DNA from: Aspidapion aeneum
Taxonomy: Eukaryota > Arthropoda > Insecta > Coleoptera > Brentidae
Length of the DNA stretch: 64,000 nucleotides
Assembly (NCBI GenBank): GCA_963576565.1
Contig: OY755042.1
Location: 11,386,262 to 11,450,261 of the forward strand
Direction: 5' to 3'
In this document: positions 47,618 to 57,607 of the stretch, in pieces
Layout of the letters: each line of letters starts with the position of its first letter
Position numbering within the stretch: position 1 is the stretch's first letter
Made by a program: the position numbers and the translations under genes
Notes under the pieces: model-generated
What the model saw: only the letters and a program-made list of their open reading frames with translations
Databases searched by the model: none
What the model was told of the DNA's origin: nothing

Positions 47618-48896
47618 GTAAAATAAGCAATATTCGGCAACAATATTATCTATCTATCTATTTAGCCCTTCTTCGATTCATCTTTGGCCATAGACCTCTT
47701 CCAATATCTGCCACTCTTCTCTGTCTGTCGGCGTGTTCATTCATCTAATTCCCATATTCGCATATTTCTTTAAATCGTCCGCTCATCTCATTTCGGGTCT
47801 TCCCCTACTCTTTTATTTTCCCAACTTTTTTAGTTTACAATACATTTGTTCCATTGAGATCGCCTTTTTGTCTGATATTATGAGGCAAATTTCCATTTTA
47901 ATTTTACTACTTCTCCTCTGACATCCCTTACTTTTGTTTTATTTCTTATTCATCCATTCCCTTTTCTATCTGTTAGCTTTACATGTAACATTTTGTCTTT
48001 CCCTTGATCTTTGGGCTTTTGTTACCATTATCCATGTTTGATTTTGTTTTTGTCCAGGTCTGGGATCCATAAGTGAGTACAGGAAAGATACATTGGTTAT
48101 ACACTTTCGTTTTGAGGTACTGAGGATATTTTTTTATTTTTTAATAGGTATGTAGCTTAATTTACCTCTACTTGTTCTATATTTTTCTTGGTTTATTCTG
48201 ATCGTGATATCTTATATCGTCATTCATTTTAGTATAGTTCATACTCAAGCCTATTTTTTTTATCTGCTGTATCCAATTCTTCCTTTTTTTTATCAGTTCT
48301 TCTTATCTGTTATTAAGGCACTATCATCATTAGGTATTTCAAGTATTGTCCGCTTACTTTGATGCCTTTTTCTTCCCAATCTAAGTTTTTAACAGCATCT
48401 TCTAGGGCCTGGGTTAAATAGTTTGGGGGATATTGTGTCACCGTGTTTAACACTTCTTCCTATGCGGATTGGCTTGGTTCCTTCGCTGATTTTGATTGAT
48501 GTTGCTTCGCTATATATATTGGCTATTAAGTCTGTGTATCAAAGATGGTTTCACTGCTCAGTGTTCAATGCTATCGAAAGCTTTTTAAAGTCTATAAACA
48601 CAATATATAGTGGAATTTTGTATTTGTTGGCTCGTTCTATTAGGATTTTCATGGTTAATAGGTGGTCAACTATACTGAAACCTTTTCTGAAGCCTGCTTG
48701 TTCATTTGATTGATATTACATTTTGTTGTTAGTCTATCTGTTAATAAACGTGGAATTTCGTACCCGTGAATTTAAAAATCAAACAAGTTCGTGGCTAATC
48801 GGGCAAAAAGGAGTTTTTTTGTTTCCCTTATATTTTTCCGTGGGTAGCCTGAAGCTAAACCTCACGGGGGGTCCAAGATCTAATGGACACCTAATA

Positions 48897-48944
48897 AGTG
48901 TTGACAGTTAACCGTTTCGTCCTTATGGGACTCCTCAGAACACT
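48897..48944 (-). ncRNA. type I hammerhead ribozyme motif, minus strand
   Basis: Reading the minus strand from 48944: stem I AGTGTT (48944-48939), core CTGAGGA (48938-48932), stem II GTCC-CATAA-GGAC (48931-48919), GAA (48918-48916), stem III ACGG-TTAA-CTGT (48915-48904), cleavage base C (48903) and stem I partner AACACT (48902-48897). Identical in all motif positions to the copies at 31726 and 49370. Confidence 0.85.
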
Positions 48945-49369
48945 GCTGGTCGATGTGACAAATCTTGCGAAGTTAATCAGACGGTTTTGTCTCTAATTAA
49001 ATGTAATTAGTGAGCGAACTATAGCAAGAGGCGCCATCTACCGAGTACGAGAGAAACAAAAAAACCAAAAGCAGGCCGAAGAAAACACTGCTATACAATA
49101 TCGATCAATGAAGAGATCGAATGGCAAAATAAGGAAAACATTTCAAGAGCTGTCGTAGGTCACGGACTATAGTTGTTTTCTTTTATTTGCATTCGATCTT
49201 TTCATTGATCGATATTGTATAGCAGTGTTTTCTTTCGCCTGCTTTTGGTTTTTTATTTCTCCTCGTATCTCGGTAGATGGCGCCTCTTGCTATAGTTCGC
49301 TCACTAATTACATTTAATTAGAGACAAAACCGTCTGATTAACTTCGCAAGATTTGTCACATCGACCAGC

Positions 49370-49417
49370 AGTGTTCTGAGGAGTCCCATAAGGACGAAAC
49401 GGTTAACTGTCAACACT
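49370..49417 (+). ncRNA. type I hammerhead ribozyme motif, plus strand
   Basis: Stem I is AGTGTT (49370-49375) with AACACT (49412-49417). Core CTGAGGA is at 49376-49382, stem II GTCC/GGAC at 49383-49386 and 49392-49395, GAA at 49396-49398, stem III ACGG/CTGT at 49399-49402 and 49407-49410, with predicted cleavage after C49411. An outer ACC/GGT pairing (49364-49366 with 49424-49426) could extend stem I beyond an internal loop, as in natural type I hammerheads. Confidence 0.87.
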
Positions 49418-49994
49418 TATTAGGTGTCCATTAGATCTTGGACCCCCGTGAGGTTTAGCTTTCAGGCTACCCACGGAAAAATATAAGAGAAACAAAAAAA
49501 CTCCTTTTTGGCCGATTAGCCACGAAACTTGTTTGATTTCTATCTGTTAATATTTTTTGTAAAAAACTTATAAATTACATAGAGGGTCGATAGTTTTATA
49601 GATCTGGTCTATCGCCTTCTTTGTGTAGAATCATGGTTATGAATTCTTTCCAGTTGTTTGGGATTATTTTTTCTTTTAGTATTTTATTCATGAGAAATAT
49701 GGAGGGTACAGCTTTACCATCATACTTGAGCATTTCTGCCGTTACTCCGTCTTTTCCAGGTGATTTGTTATTTTTCATTTTCTTTAATGCTCTCTTTATT
49801 TCCGCTTTGCTTATTTCAGGTTGCAGTTCTGACTTTATGTTTTTTATTTTTGTTTGAAGTTTCTTCATGGTTTCTCGCGATGGTTCCCTCTGAGTTAAGT
49901 ATAATTCTGTATAGAATAGTTGTATGATATTTAGAATATCCTTTTTAACGTTAGTTATGCTGTTCATATCCTTTATTTCAATTATTTCATATCT

Positions 49995-50116
49995 AGAAAC
50001 ACAATTTCGGACTTCCATTGTCCAGTTTAACACGTGAAAACGGTTAGAGATACTACTAACCGAAACGTCCTCTTTATAATAAATAAGGGCAATGGAGTCC
50101 GAAATTGTGTTTCTAC
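49995..50116. repeat. inverted repeat around a GGTTAG/CTAACC-GAAACG hairpin
   Basis: AGAAACACAATTTCGGACTT (49995 on) is inverted at 50095-50115. In the loop, GGTTAG/CTAACC (50041-50046 and 50056-50061) is followed by GAAACGTC. This resembles the stem II-GAAA part of a hammerhead, but the CTGANGA box is not intact. Confidence 0.5.
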
Positions 50117-50282
50117 TCAATCATTGTCTACGAGTTTCAAACAAAGAGTATTTCATATCTACCTAGAATCGGTTTTAGACACTTTCCCTCTCAACTCTTC
50201 CTTATTTCTTGGCTTTCTTTTATTTTCTTTTATCATTTTTCTTATTATTAAATACCGAAGTTAAATTGTATTTGTATTTTAG

Positions 50283-50336
50283 GACCGACCAGTGTAAACT
50301 TCTGTGGGGTGAGACTGGTAAATCCAGCGATGACTT
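50283..50336 (+). CDS. ADAM metalloprotease, start of cysteine-rich domain (cut by gap)
   Basis: Acceptor ATTTTAG|GAC (entry completes an AG|G Arg codon). It encodes TDQCKLLWGETGKSSDD, the conserved Q-C-x-x-L-W-G start of the ADAM cysteine-rich (ADAM_CR) domain. The exon runs into the assembly gap at 50337, so its donor is unknown. Confidence 0.9.
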
Positions 50337-50536
50337 NNNNNNNNNNNNNNNNNNNNNNNNNNNNNNNNNNNNNNNNNNNNNNNNNNNNNNNNNNNNNNNN
50401 NNNNNNNNNNNNNNNNNNNNNNNNNNNNNNNNNNNNNNNNNNNNNNNNNNNNNNNNNNNNNNNNNNNNNNNNNNNNNNNNNNNNNNNNNNNNNNNNNNNN
50501 NNNNNNNNNNNNNNNNNNNNNNNNNNNNNNNNNNNN
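50337..50536. other. assembly gap of exactly 200 N
   Basis: A round-number run of N, typical of a placeholder of unknown size. The remaining ADAM_CR and EGF-like exons expected between 50336 and 53468 are not found in the flanking sequence and may be here. Confidence 0.95.
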
Positions 50537-51479
50537 GTTTGTCTTGCATGTCTAAGTTACCTAGATGAGACTTTGTATTAGAATACTAGATCAGGCCTAG
50601 CACAAATTGTCTCCTCAGTTTGCCTTTATAGCTAAAACGAGTTTGACGCCTTATAAAGAGCAAAAGAATTATTTTCCTAAAAGAATTCTTAAAAGTTTCT
50701 TGTCTATAAATAACGATTTCTTCGGTTATGACATATCCTACAAACCTTTAACTTCGAAGTCATTTTTTTAAGGAAAGTTTTGACACATGATTGGATCTCT
50801 AGAACTGGCATTGACGTAGAATTATTTCTTAAGTGTGTCTTTAGATTCTTTTAGACTTATGGTTATAGGGTGATTCCACCGTTACGTGTGTGACATTCAG
50901 ACTTCTTTTTTTTAGAATTGTTGCTTTTAAACCCAAAAAAAACACATCGTAATTATTAAATATAATTTTGTTGGGTTAAATTGTTAGTTTTGCTTACGTT
51001 AACGCCAAAAAAATCATTGATTCAAAAATATTAATTTACTTATAACATTATAAAAATTCGTTACGTGTGTGACATTTATTTCTCTATAGAATAATGTATT
51101 TTTGTTATTTTACAAATTTTCTGCGAACTGCCAAATACTTAATTCAACTTTTATTTTTTAATTAATACTTGGTAATATTTTGTACAATAAGATTTATATT
51201 TAAATGCCCCTTTATGCATTTTATTATTTTATTTATAAACTTAAAAGTGAGTTACGTGTGTGACAACAACGTGTTACGTGTGTGACTAATGAAAAATACA
51301 GAAAGTTACAGCTAATATTTTATTTTTAAAAAGAACGATAATAGAAAACTAAAAAGGATATTTTTTTAAGAACTTCATAATTACTTGACCAAATAACTTT
51401 CTTACCTAAATTTTTTGGGTTAGGCTTATTTAGTTTTATAAATGGTAATCTGCTGTTGTTGATTTTAAACACTTGATGC

Positions 51480-51841
51480 AGCTTTATAAAAGTCAAGCAC
51501 ATTTTGGACTACCAATTTTTCATCTTTAGATTGAGATAGTTGCCAAACCAAAGATTCTACGCGTCCTCCCATACCGTCTACTACACCTTTGCCGTGGCTG
51601 TGGAAAAATATTTCCATGTAAAATTAACATAAAATTTGTCTTTTAAAAATAGAAGTAAGTATTTATTTTTGAATTCCGATGATGGTCCATCACTAAAAAT
51701 TATCACATCTTCCTTTTGAGCTTCTGTAAAAATAATTTCAAACAACTTATTAACAAATATAAATATGGTATTTTTAGTCTTTTCTTTTGTGTCCGAGCAT
51801 ATCAAAAAGTTTTCTCTTATAAGAGACGTTCTATTAAACAT
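51480..51841 (-). pseudogene. transposase-like protein fragment (SDG..FKNK / SHGKG..DG.GG type)
   Basis: From 51841 downward: FLICSDTKEKTKNTIFIFVN, then VIIFSDGPSSEFKNKYLLLF and VNFTWKYFST. After a 1-base shift it continues SHGKGVVDGMGGRVESLVWQ. I recognise the SDGxxSxFKNK and SHGKGxxDGxGG blocks from uncharacterised transposase-like proteins common in arthropods and cnidarians, but cannot name the superfamily. It is missing both ends. Confidence 0.55.
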
Positions 51842-52221
51842 AGGTCTAAAAATGTATAGATTTCAAGATACGTCAAACCTTTTTATAAATATAATTTTTT
51901 CATAAGAATGTTACCATGTACTAAGTAAATTTTACACAACTTTGTTGAAATTCGACAGTGTTATTTGTAGAAGTAAGGGGCCAATTTAGGCCTAGAACCA
52001 GAATAACATTATTAGGTCTAGTAGCATTCCGCAGATGAACACAACGAATAATATAATTATTTTGTTTTTTATTTACCCCAATGACTATACAAACTATTCC
52101 TTTTAGAATTACTCAAAGAATAGACATTTAAGGCGAAAACTGAATAAACAAAATTATTACTTAGAAAATATTACATTTTATTGCAAAAGTTAAAGTATTC
52201 GTTACGTGTGTGACAGATTTT

Positions 52222-52830
52222 AGCTCACACATATACTATACTATAGTAGTGTGAGCTATGGTGATCCTAATTTTCTCGAGAAAAAAAAAGTTGCTCCGAT
52301 TTCAAAAATGTTTATATATCTTTGCGTTTCAGATGATTTTGAAACTTTTTTGTCGCGCCGTCTGTCTGTCTGTCTGTCTGTATGTCTGTCTGTAACGACC
52401 AACGCGCATAACTCAAAAACCGCTAGGCCGATTTTAATGAAATTTGGTACCTAGGCTGGGTCTTGGGTCGAGATGGTCCCATTTAAAAATGAACAAAATC
52501 CACCAAACACAAACCAAATAAAAGGGTGGGGGAAGATTTCAAAAATTAGAGTTTATGTGAAAATATGGCGTGTGTGATATCAAACGAAAGGTAATTGAGT
52601 ATGGAGTTAAACAAAATACATTTTAGTTTTTTTTTCTTTAAAAAGGGTGGGGGTAGATTTCAAAAATTTGAGTTTAAGTCAAAGCATGGCTTGTGTGGTA
52701 TCAAACAAAAGGTAATTTAGTCTGGAGTTGAATAAGATATATTTCAGGTCTTAGTTTTATTAGCTCGCACGTACACTATAACTATAGTACGTAGTGTGAG
52801 CTTAGGGGCCCATATATTGGCAGAGTATTT
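52222..52830 (+). mobile_element. HINE/Helentron-like element, copy 10
   Basis: Plus-orientation copy with two tandem units. The GTCT tract is 52361-52392 with one variant unit. The perfect left hairpin is ACACATATACTATACTATAG.AGTGTG. It is inserted 6 bp after a GTTACGTGTGTGACA motif of the host element. Confidence 0.9.
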
Positions 52831-53467
52831 TTCTGTTGATAAAAAAAACTTATAGCACGCAATTTTTTTAAATTTTGTTTCTGGTATCTCATAAATGTGT
52901 TGGCTTTTGACAAGAAAAATTTCGTTTAATTAATGCCTGTTTTCCGAGTTAAACATTTTTATTTCTGTTTTCGTTACGTGTGTGACCACAGTTTATCATG
53001 CCATGTATTTTTACGCTAAACCAAGTACAAACAAGCGAACTTTGGTATAAAAATTTGTACATTTGTTGTATATGATACTACGTATGGGTAATTTATTCTT
53101 TAAAATCAAAAGCTTAAGCAAAAACAGTTTTTATGAGATGTTTATCTTTAAGCTAAAATAATGGATATTTTTATATAAATTAGTAAAATGCTTTTTTCTT
53201 CGGATTTTTTGGGAAAATTGAAATACTATATGAAGTCCTGACTCAAGATCATAAGCTAAGTAGTGTTGGCTTTAATTTAAGACTAATTTTGATAACCTAT
53301 AAAAATGTTTAAAACATATCCGCTTAGGACCACTTTCTGTGGAATCGCCCTTATAGTGAAACGCAGGCAAAAATTGTGACGCAATACTTTCAGCTCAAAT
53401 TAGGTGAAAAATATGGATATCTGATTCCGGCGTAAAAGTATTAACAACATTTTGTTGTAAATTTCAG

Positions 53468-54081
53468 CTCACCAAGCAGTGATCATCGCAATGTTCGTCA
53501 TATTCCTAGGGATCATTCCAGCACTTGCATTGATTGCATTCTTGGCCTACTATGCGAAATATAACTTGAAGTTTGGAGGACCTAGGAAAAAGCCGCCACC
53601 TTTGACGTATGTAGAAAACAGTTTTGATTGGTGTCGGACTAAGTGCTGTTGTAGTTTGCGTTTGCTTGGTAATGGTGGTAGTAGTAATAGTAGTTCGAAT
53701 AACAGTTTTGCTAGCACTGGTAGTTTAGTTAACACACCTACTTATAAGGCATGTAATATTAAAATTAGTGGCTTAACTTCTACAACTAATCCCGAGGTTA
53801 TTATCAGAAGTAACACTATTACCAGTGAGTTTTTAAGGAAAAAACTTAAAAAAATCTATTCCAGTGATAAAAATTTGCCAAAAAGTTTTGAAGAAATGTC
53901 GAAACATGATGATTCATGTGGCAACTTAGATAGAGTTTCTCTCGATTTCGAAAAAATCGAAATCTCAGTGATTGAAAATGCAAGAATCAATTTTGAAAAT
54001 AAGTTAAAACATACGAAAAATGAAGACAGTTCAAAACATTTGAAACCCAAAAGATCAGCTCCTTCTGTTCCTAAATATTAA
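53468..54081 (+). CDS. ADAM metalloprotease, transmembrane and cytoplasmic exon
   Basis: Acceptor AAATTTCAG|CTC (entry phase 1); stop TAA at 54079-54081. It encodes HQAVIIAMFVIFLGIIPALA, then LIAFLAYYAKYNLKFGGPRK: a single membrane segment of about 26 residues followed by a basic stop-transfer stretch. The tail of about 170 residues has KKPPPLTYV (SH3-type proline motif), a CCC cluster (RTKCCCSLRLL), a Ser/Asn-rich run and the C-terminus KRSAPSVPKY. The placement after the disintegrin exons, the phase and the absence of another gene make it the last exon of the same ADAM. Confidence 0.85.
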
Positions 54082-54096
54082 TTTTTTTTATTTGTA

Positions 54097-54114
54097 AATA
54101 AAGGCGGTAATAAA
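54097..54114 (+). terminator. polyadenylation signals of the ADAM gene
   Basis: Two AATAAA hexamers, 54097-54102 and 54109-54114, lie 16-28 bp after the stop codon. The 3' untranslated region would be very short. Confidence 0.6.
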
Positions 54115-54293
54115 TTAAATTTCCAGTTTCTTTTAAAACAAATTTGATATAATTTTAAATTTGACATACCCTTAGACTCACAACGTGCTTTTGCACTGAA
54201 AACTTGCAAAAATGAAATTGAAATAAGTATATTTGTAGTAATTTCATTATTTTTAAAAAATTCTTTAACTTCTTAATATAATAACGGCACCAG

Positions 54294-55232
54294 TTCAAAA
54301 GAGCGATATTTAAAACGGCGACATTTAAAACAGCGACATTCAAAAAGGCGACATATCAAAACAGCGACATTCAAAAGAGCGACATATCAAAATAGCGACA
54401 TTCAAAACAGCGACAACTCAAAACAGCGACATTCAAAAGAGCGACATATCAAAACAGCGACATTTAAAGAGCGACAATTCCAAAAATCAATATTAAGCAA
54501 CACTTAAAAAAAGCGTTTTATGACTTGCCACACCCGGTATTTCAGTAAACCTTATAGTAATCACGATATACTAAGAGAACATTAAAAATCGTCAAATTAA
54601 GTCACTGCCAGTCACTTTTGATCAACGTTAAAATGGAAAGTTCTTCGCAAAAGAACAAACCGATTTTATACCACGTGGGCTATATGTTCGGTTCGGTTTG
54701 GTTCGGTTCGGCACGGTTCGGTTCACACCCTCTTGGAGACAGAAGTCAGGAAAGTTTTTTTTTTTTTTAATATTTTATGAAAGAGACCTCTTAGTCGAAA
54801 TGTTGCTATTTTTTTAAGACGCTTTTTTATTGTCGCTGTTTTTATTAGATGTCGCTCTTTTGAATATCGCTGTTTTGATATGTCGCTGTTTTAAATGCCG
54901 CTATTTTAAATATCGCTGTTTTAATATGTCGCTCTTTTAATCTGTCGCCCTTTTGATATGTCGCTGTTTTAACATGTCGCTGTTTTAAATGTCGCTTTTT
55001 TAATATGTCGCTCTTTTAAATGTCGCTCAAATGAAACCGCTATTTTGAATACGCGCTATTTTGATACGCGCTATTTTGAACACGCGCCTTTATGATACAC
55101 GCTATTTTGATCACGCGGCGTTATGATACGCGCTATTTTAAACGCGCTATTTTGATACGCGCTATTTTGAACACGCGCTCAAATGAGCGCGCTATTTTGA
55201 AACGCGCTAATTTGATACGCGCTATTTCGTTA
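54294..55232. mobile_element. foldback-like element built of short GCGACA / TGTCGC / ACGCGCTATTTTGA repeats
   Basis: Positions 54300-54480 hold about 12 units of the type CAGCGACATTCAAAA at 15-16 bp spacing. Positions 54825-55030 hold the inverted form (TTTTAATATGTCGCTGTTTT type). Positions 55035-55232 hold a related ACGCGCTATTTTGA array. The loop (54481-54824) includes a GGTTCGG run (54687-54726). Arms made of short tandem units recall Drosophila Foldback elements; the relation is only architectural. Confidence 0.8.
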
Positions 55233-55422
55233 CATAGCCTATTAGAAATAGTTGTAGCTATAATTCTTTCGGCACACGCTTTAAAAAATTTTTCGACACC
55301 ATTTTACTAGTTCCCTCCTCCCTCTCTCCTCTCCCACCTTCACTCAATGAAAGGTAACACTCCGTTGAAAATCTGCACGTACTTTTTGGGTAATGCTAAA
55401 TGAATTGTAAAGTGCTTTTTAC

Positions 55423-55760
55423 AGTGGCGTACCCAGGAATGTGTCTTGGGGGGGGCCCGACAGCTACAAAACGCGCCCTCAAAAAACTTGCGACCAAAAA
55501 AAAAAAAAAGGTCATCATGTGTGGGGGAGGCCGACAGGTACACCGGGCGCCCTCTAAAATCCTGCAACCAAAATGTCTTTTTGCAACTACGCCACTGCGT
55601 GGGTTGGGGGGGGGCCCGAAGCCTCCTGGTGTCAAATTTTAAGGTATTTTTCATGTTTTATCATCAAATATGTAGAAAATATATTAAAAATCTACGGCTT
55701 GGGGGGGGCCGGGCCCCGGCCCCCCCCTTCCCTCTGGGTGCGCCCATGCTTTTTATAAGG
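55423..55760. mobile_element. CAGTGGCGTACCCAGG repeat with poly-G/C tracts
   Basis: Starts CAGTGGCGTACCCAGGAATG and ends near GGTGCGCCCATG. It has G runs at 55449 and 55700 region and an internal duplicated GGGGG-C-CCGA block. A second copy is at 62584-62750. Confidence 0.65.
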
Positions 55761-55799
55761 CTGAATAAGAATTAAACCTAAAAGTTGGAAATAAAAAAA

Positions 55800-56060
55800 A
55801 ATTATGAAAAAAACACCCAACTGCTAAATTTACGTATAACTACTAGTCGCAGTTGGGTACAAAATTACCCAATAACCTGATTCATAAAAATAAAAAACTG
55901 TTTAATTTCGTAAGTGCGCTTTGGGCACCAAAACTAAAAGTTGTACATTATAGCAATGAATACAACTATGTCGTGTATTCATTGATTATAGGTAAACCTA
56001 TCAATTTTGTACTCAACTGCGACTAGTACTTAAATTTTGCAGTTGAGTGTTTTTTTTATT
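55800..56060. repeat. small inverted repeat
   Basis: AACTACTAGTCGCAGTTGGG (55839) pairs with CTCAACTGCGACTAGTAC (56013). Inner ATACAACTATGTCGTGTATTCATTG self-pairs at about 55960. This is a likely small MITE. Confidence 0.5.
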
Positions 56061-56517
56061 TATTTTTTTTCTAATTCTATACCCATCCTGTAAATTCTAC
56101 GGGTTTTAAAATTCGCGTTCGGCTCTTCATGACGTTAAATTCTTTAAATAATCAAAGCTTCTCACCTATAGAGAATAGTCGACGAGACTGGCTTTTCAAA
56201 ACCATAAAGTTAACTGCAGGACAGCGAGTTTTACTTTTTATTTACACGGAATAAGCGGACTAAAAAAATACACTTACATTCCCCTTACACTATCCCTGTA
56301 TATACATAAAAAAGTCGTCATTTATGACACAGTTGAAAAAAATTAAATAATAATTACACAGAACATACTTGGTGGATATAGCACAAGAAAGAGAAAGGCT
56401 GTATTTATTACAATTCTTGCATGTTATCACTCAAAACAACTCTTTAAATTTTTGCCCCACTTCCCATATAAATAATGTATGGTTATAAATATTTGTCAAA
56501 AAGAAATGATTTAAAAT

Positions 56518-56523
56518 TTTATT
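56518..56523 (-). terminator. candidate polyadenylation signal of the Lifeguard-like gene
   Basis: AATAAA on the minus strand about 195 bp after the stop codon. It is the first such hexamer I find downstream. Confidence 0.4.
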
Positions 56524-56716
56524 ATTTTAAAATAACCATTTTTGCAGAAATGATTTACAATACTACATGAGCACATCAACCTATTATGTTACCTTAAAAA
56601 TCTTGGAGTTTGTTTTAGCGAGATTTTAGTCAAACTAAAATTAAATCTAAATATTTTTAAAAAAAATTTATATATTAAAATATCCGACGTCCCACCTAGT
56701 GTCAGCGATTCAGGTT

Positions 56717-57607
56717 TCATCGGTAAGTATTAAAAAGCTGTAACATATACATAAAAATAAGACAGATGTCAACATACAAAGTCATCACACCCATAATGTA
56801 TTCTTCTGGTGACAGTTCCACCCTTCTCCCGCCTAAAATACACTGGGTATCATACAAAAGATACAACGTAAACAGACCCGTAGCCAAACCTGCATAAATC
56901 AGGTATACGATTCTGGAGTGTGTTATAATGGTGACGATCATTGCTACAAATCCAAAAAGCATAACCGCAAGTCCTGCAATAGCCAGGATAAATCCCCACT
57001 GGGTTATATCGAACCAATTTTGCCAAGCTATGAAGGACACCAAAAGACACAATGCTGCCGTAGCACCCAATGTCATCATAACAATCTGGGTACGGTACCA
57101 TACACTAGTAGCCGCCAACATGTAAGCTTCACATATTGTAAACAACACTAAAAGTATAAGGTTTAGAGGAAATATTCTTCTACAGGCCTTGTAGCACATT
57201 ATAGCAATGTACAGTATAAACCAAAGTACTGACAAAATAATAAGTGTTTCAAATCTAATCCTCACAAAATCTCCTGTGGGTTTATGAAATATACACAGCA
57301 GCACAAATCCAAAAGAAAACATCAATTGAATGGATAAGATGGCGTAAACTTTTTGAATAAACTTGTTCCTAATAGTTCTCTCTTGAAATTGCTCAGAAGA
57401 ACTCACGAAGGGGTCGTCATAATCGTCATATGGGTAGGGCTCTCGCCCACTCCTACGGTACGCAGGCGTTCGGCTTGCATTATAGGCAGGCTGTGTTGTT
57501 TGGTAAACTCGTACTGGTTCGGTTGTTTGTCCTGATCTTTGAATAGAGGAATATGCTGGTGGTGGATGGCTGGGCTCATAGGGAGGTGGTATTTCTCCAC
57601 GAAGTGC
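56717..57607 (-). CDS. TMBIM/Lifeguard-like protein, exon 3 (membrane domain)
   Basis: Bax-inhibitor-1 (TMBIM/LFG) family protein. These are multi-pass ER/Golgi membrane proteins that modulate calcium leak and cell-death signalling. Acceptor AATTTTAG|GCA at 57608, phase 0; stop TGA at 56717-56719; 296 codons. The N-terminal part is Pro/Tyr-rich (GEIPPPYEPSHPPPAYSS, then REPYPYDDYDDPF), as in LFG/GRINA proteins. The rest has six to seven hydrophobic helices: QKVYAILSIQLMFSFGF, TLIILSVLWFILYIAIM, FPLNLILLVLFTICEAYM, VMMTLGATAALCLLVSF, GFILAIAGLAVMLFGFV, and the family signature AGLATGLFTLYLLYDTQ, then MTLYVDICLIFMYMLQLF. The conserved YDTQ is present. No in-frame ATG lies before the first helix, so upstream exons are needed. 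Confidence 0.95.
   Translation of the reverse strand, partial: ALRGEIPPPYEPSHPPPAYSSIQRSGQTTEPVRVYQTTQPAYNASRTPAYRRSGREPYPYDDYDDPFVSSSEQFQERTIRNKFIQKVYAILSIQLMFSFGFVLLCIFHKPTGDFVRIRFETLIILSVLWFILYIAIMCYKACRRIFPLNLILLVLFTICEAYMLAATSVWYRTQIVMMTLGATAALCLLVSFIAWQNWFDITQWGFILAIAGLAVMLFGFVAMIVTIITHSRIVYLIYAGLATGLFTLYLLYDTQCILGGRRVELSPEEYIMGVMTLYVDICLIFMYMLQLFNTYR

Larger units (their letters stand above)
48747..49538. mobile_element. palindromic retroelement-like insertion carrying two opposed hammerhead ribozymes
   Basis: The 792-bp insertion is flanked by a 14-bp perfect duplication TCTATCTGTTAATA (48733-48746 and 49539-49552), and the LINE sequence resumes across it. About 48777-49125 and 49195-49538 are inverted arms. 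The left margin carries an extra tail (AACGTGGAATTTCGTACCCG, about 48747-48766), also seen at other copies. Long variable target duplications and inverted terminal copies with type I hammerheads fit Penelope-like elements, but no PLE polymerase is present here. Confidence 0.85.
47649..49990 (-). mobile_element. LINE (endonuclease-reverse transcriptase type), split by a palindromic insertion
   Basis: Minus-strand RT remnant. From 49880 downward: EISKAEIKRALKKMKNNKSP, GKDGVTAEMLKYDGKAVPSI and NNWKEFITMILHKEGDRPD. After the inserted element (48747-49538) it resumes at about 48735 with a shifted NEQAGFRKGFSIVDHLLTMK-like segment, YIVFIDFKKAFDSIEH and SVKHGDTISPKLFN, then the 3' part with VYNQCIFPVLTYGSQTW and a RQREEWQILEEVYG-like C-terminus. 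The 3' tail is (TAGA)n at 47649-47666. Frameshifts make it dead. Confidence 0.88.
50868..53350 (-). mobile_element. DNA transposon of unassigned family with GTTACGTGTGTGAC motif array
   Basis: The ends GGGTGATTCCAC and GTGGAATCGCCC are inverted repeats, with TTATA on both flanks (50863-50867 and 53351-53355). GTTACGTGTGTGAC occurs at 50881, 51060, 51251, 51273, 52201 and 52973, all in one orientation. A transposase-like relic lies at about 51480-51841 on the minus strand. HINE copy 10 is nested at 52222-52830. Confidence 0.75.

Noticed and set aside
54300..54480. CRISPR or protein-repeat gene in the GCGACA array
   Set aside because: Units are AT-rich short direct repeats without spacers or a sustained reading frame. 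The inverted partner array shows a foldback structure.
55092..55310. Repetitive arginine/isoleucine-rich protein
   Set aside because: It is a translation of the ACGCGCTATTTTGA array.
57404..57406. GTG as start codon of a 229-residue Lifeguard protein
   Set aside because: Non-ATG starts are unlikely here, and the upstream in-frame Pro/Tyr-rich sequence runs to a good splice acceptor at 57608.
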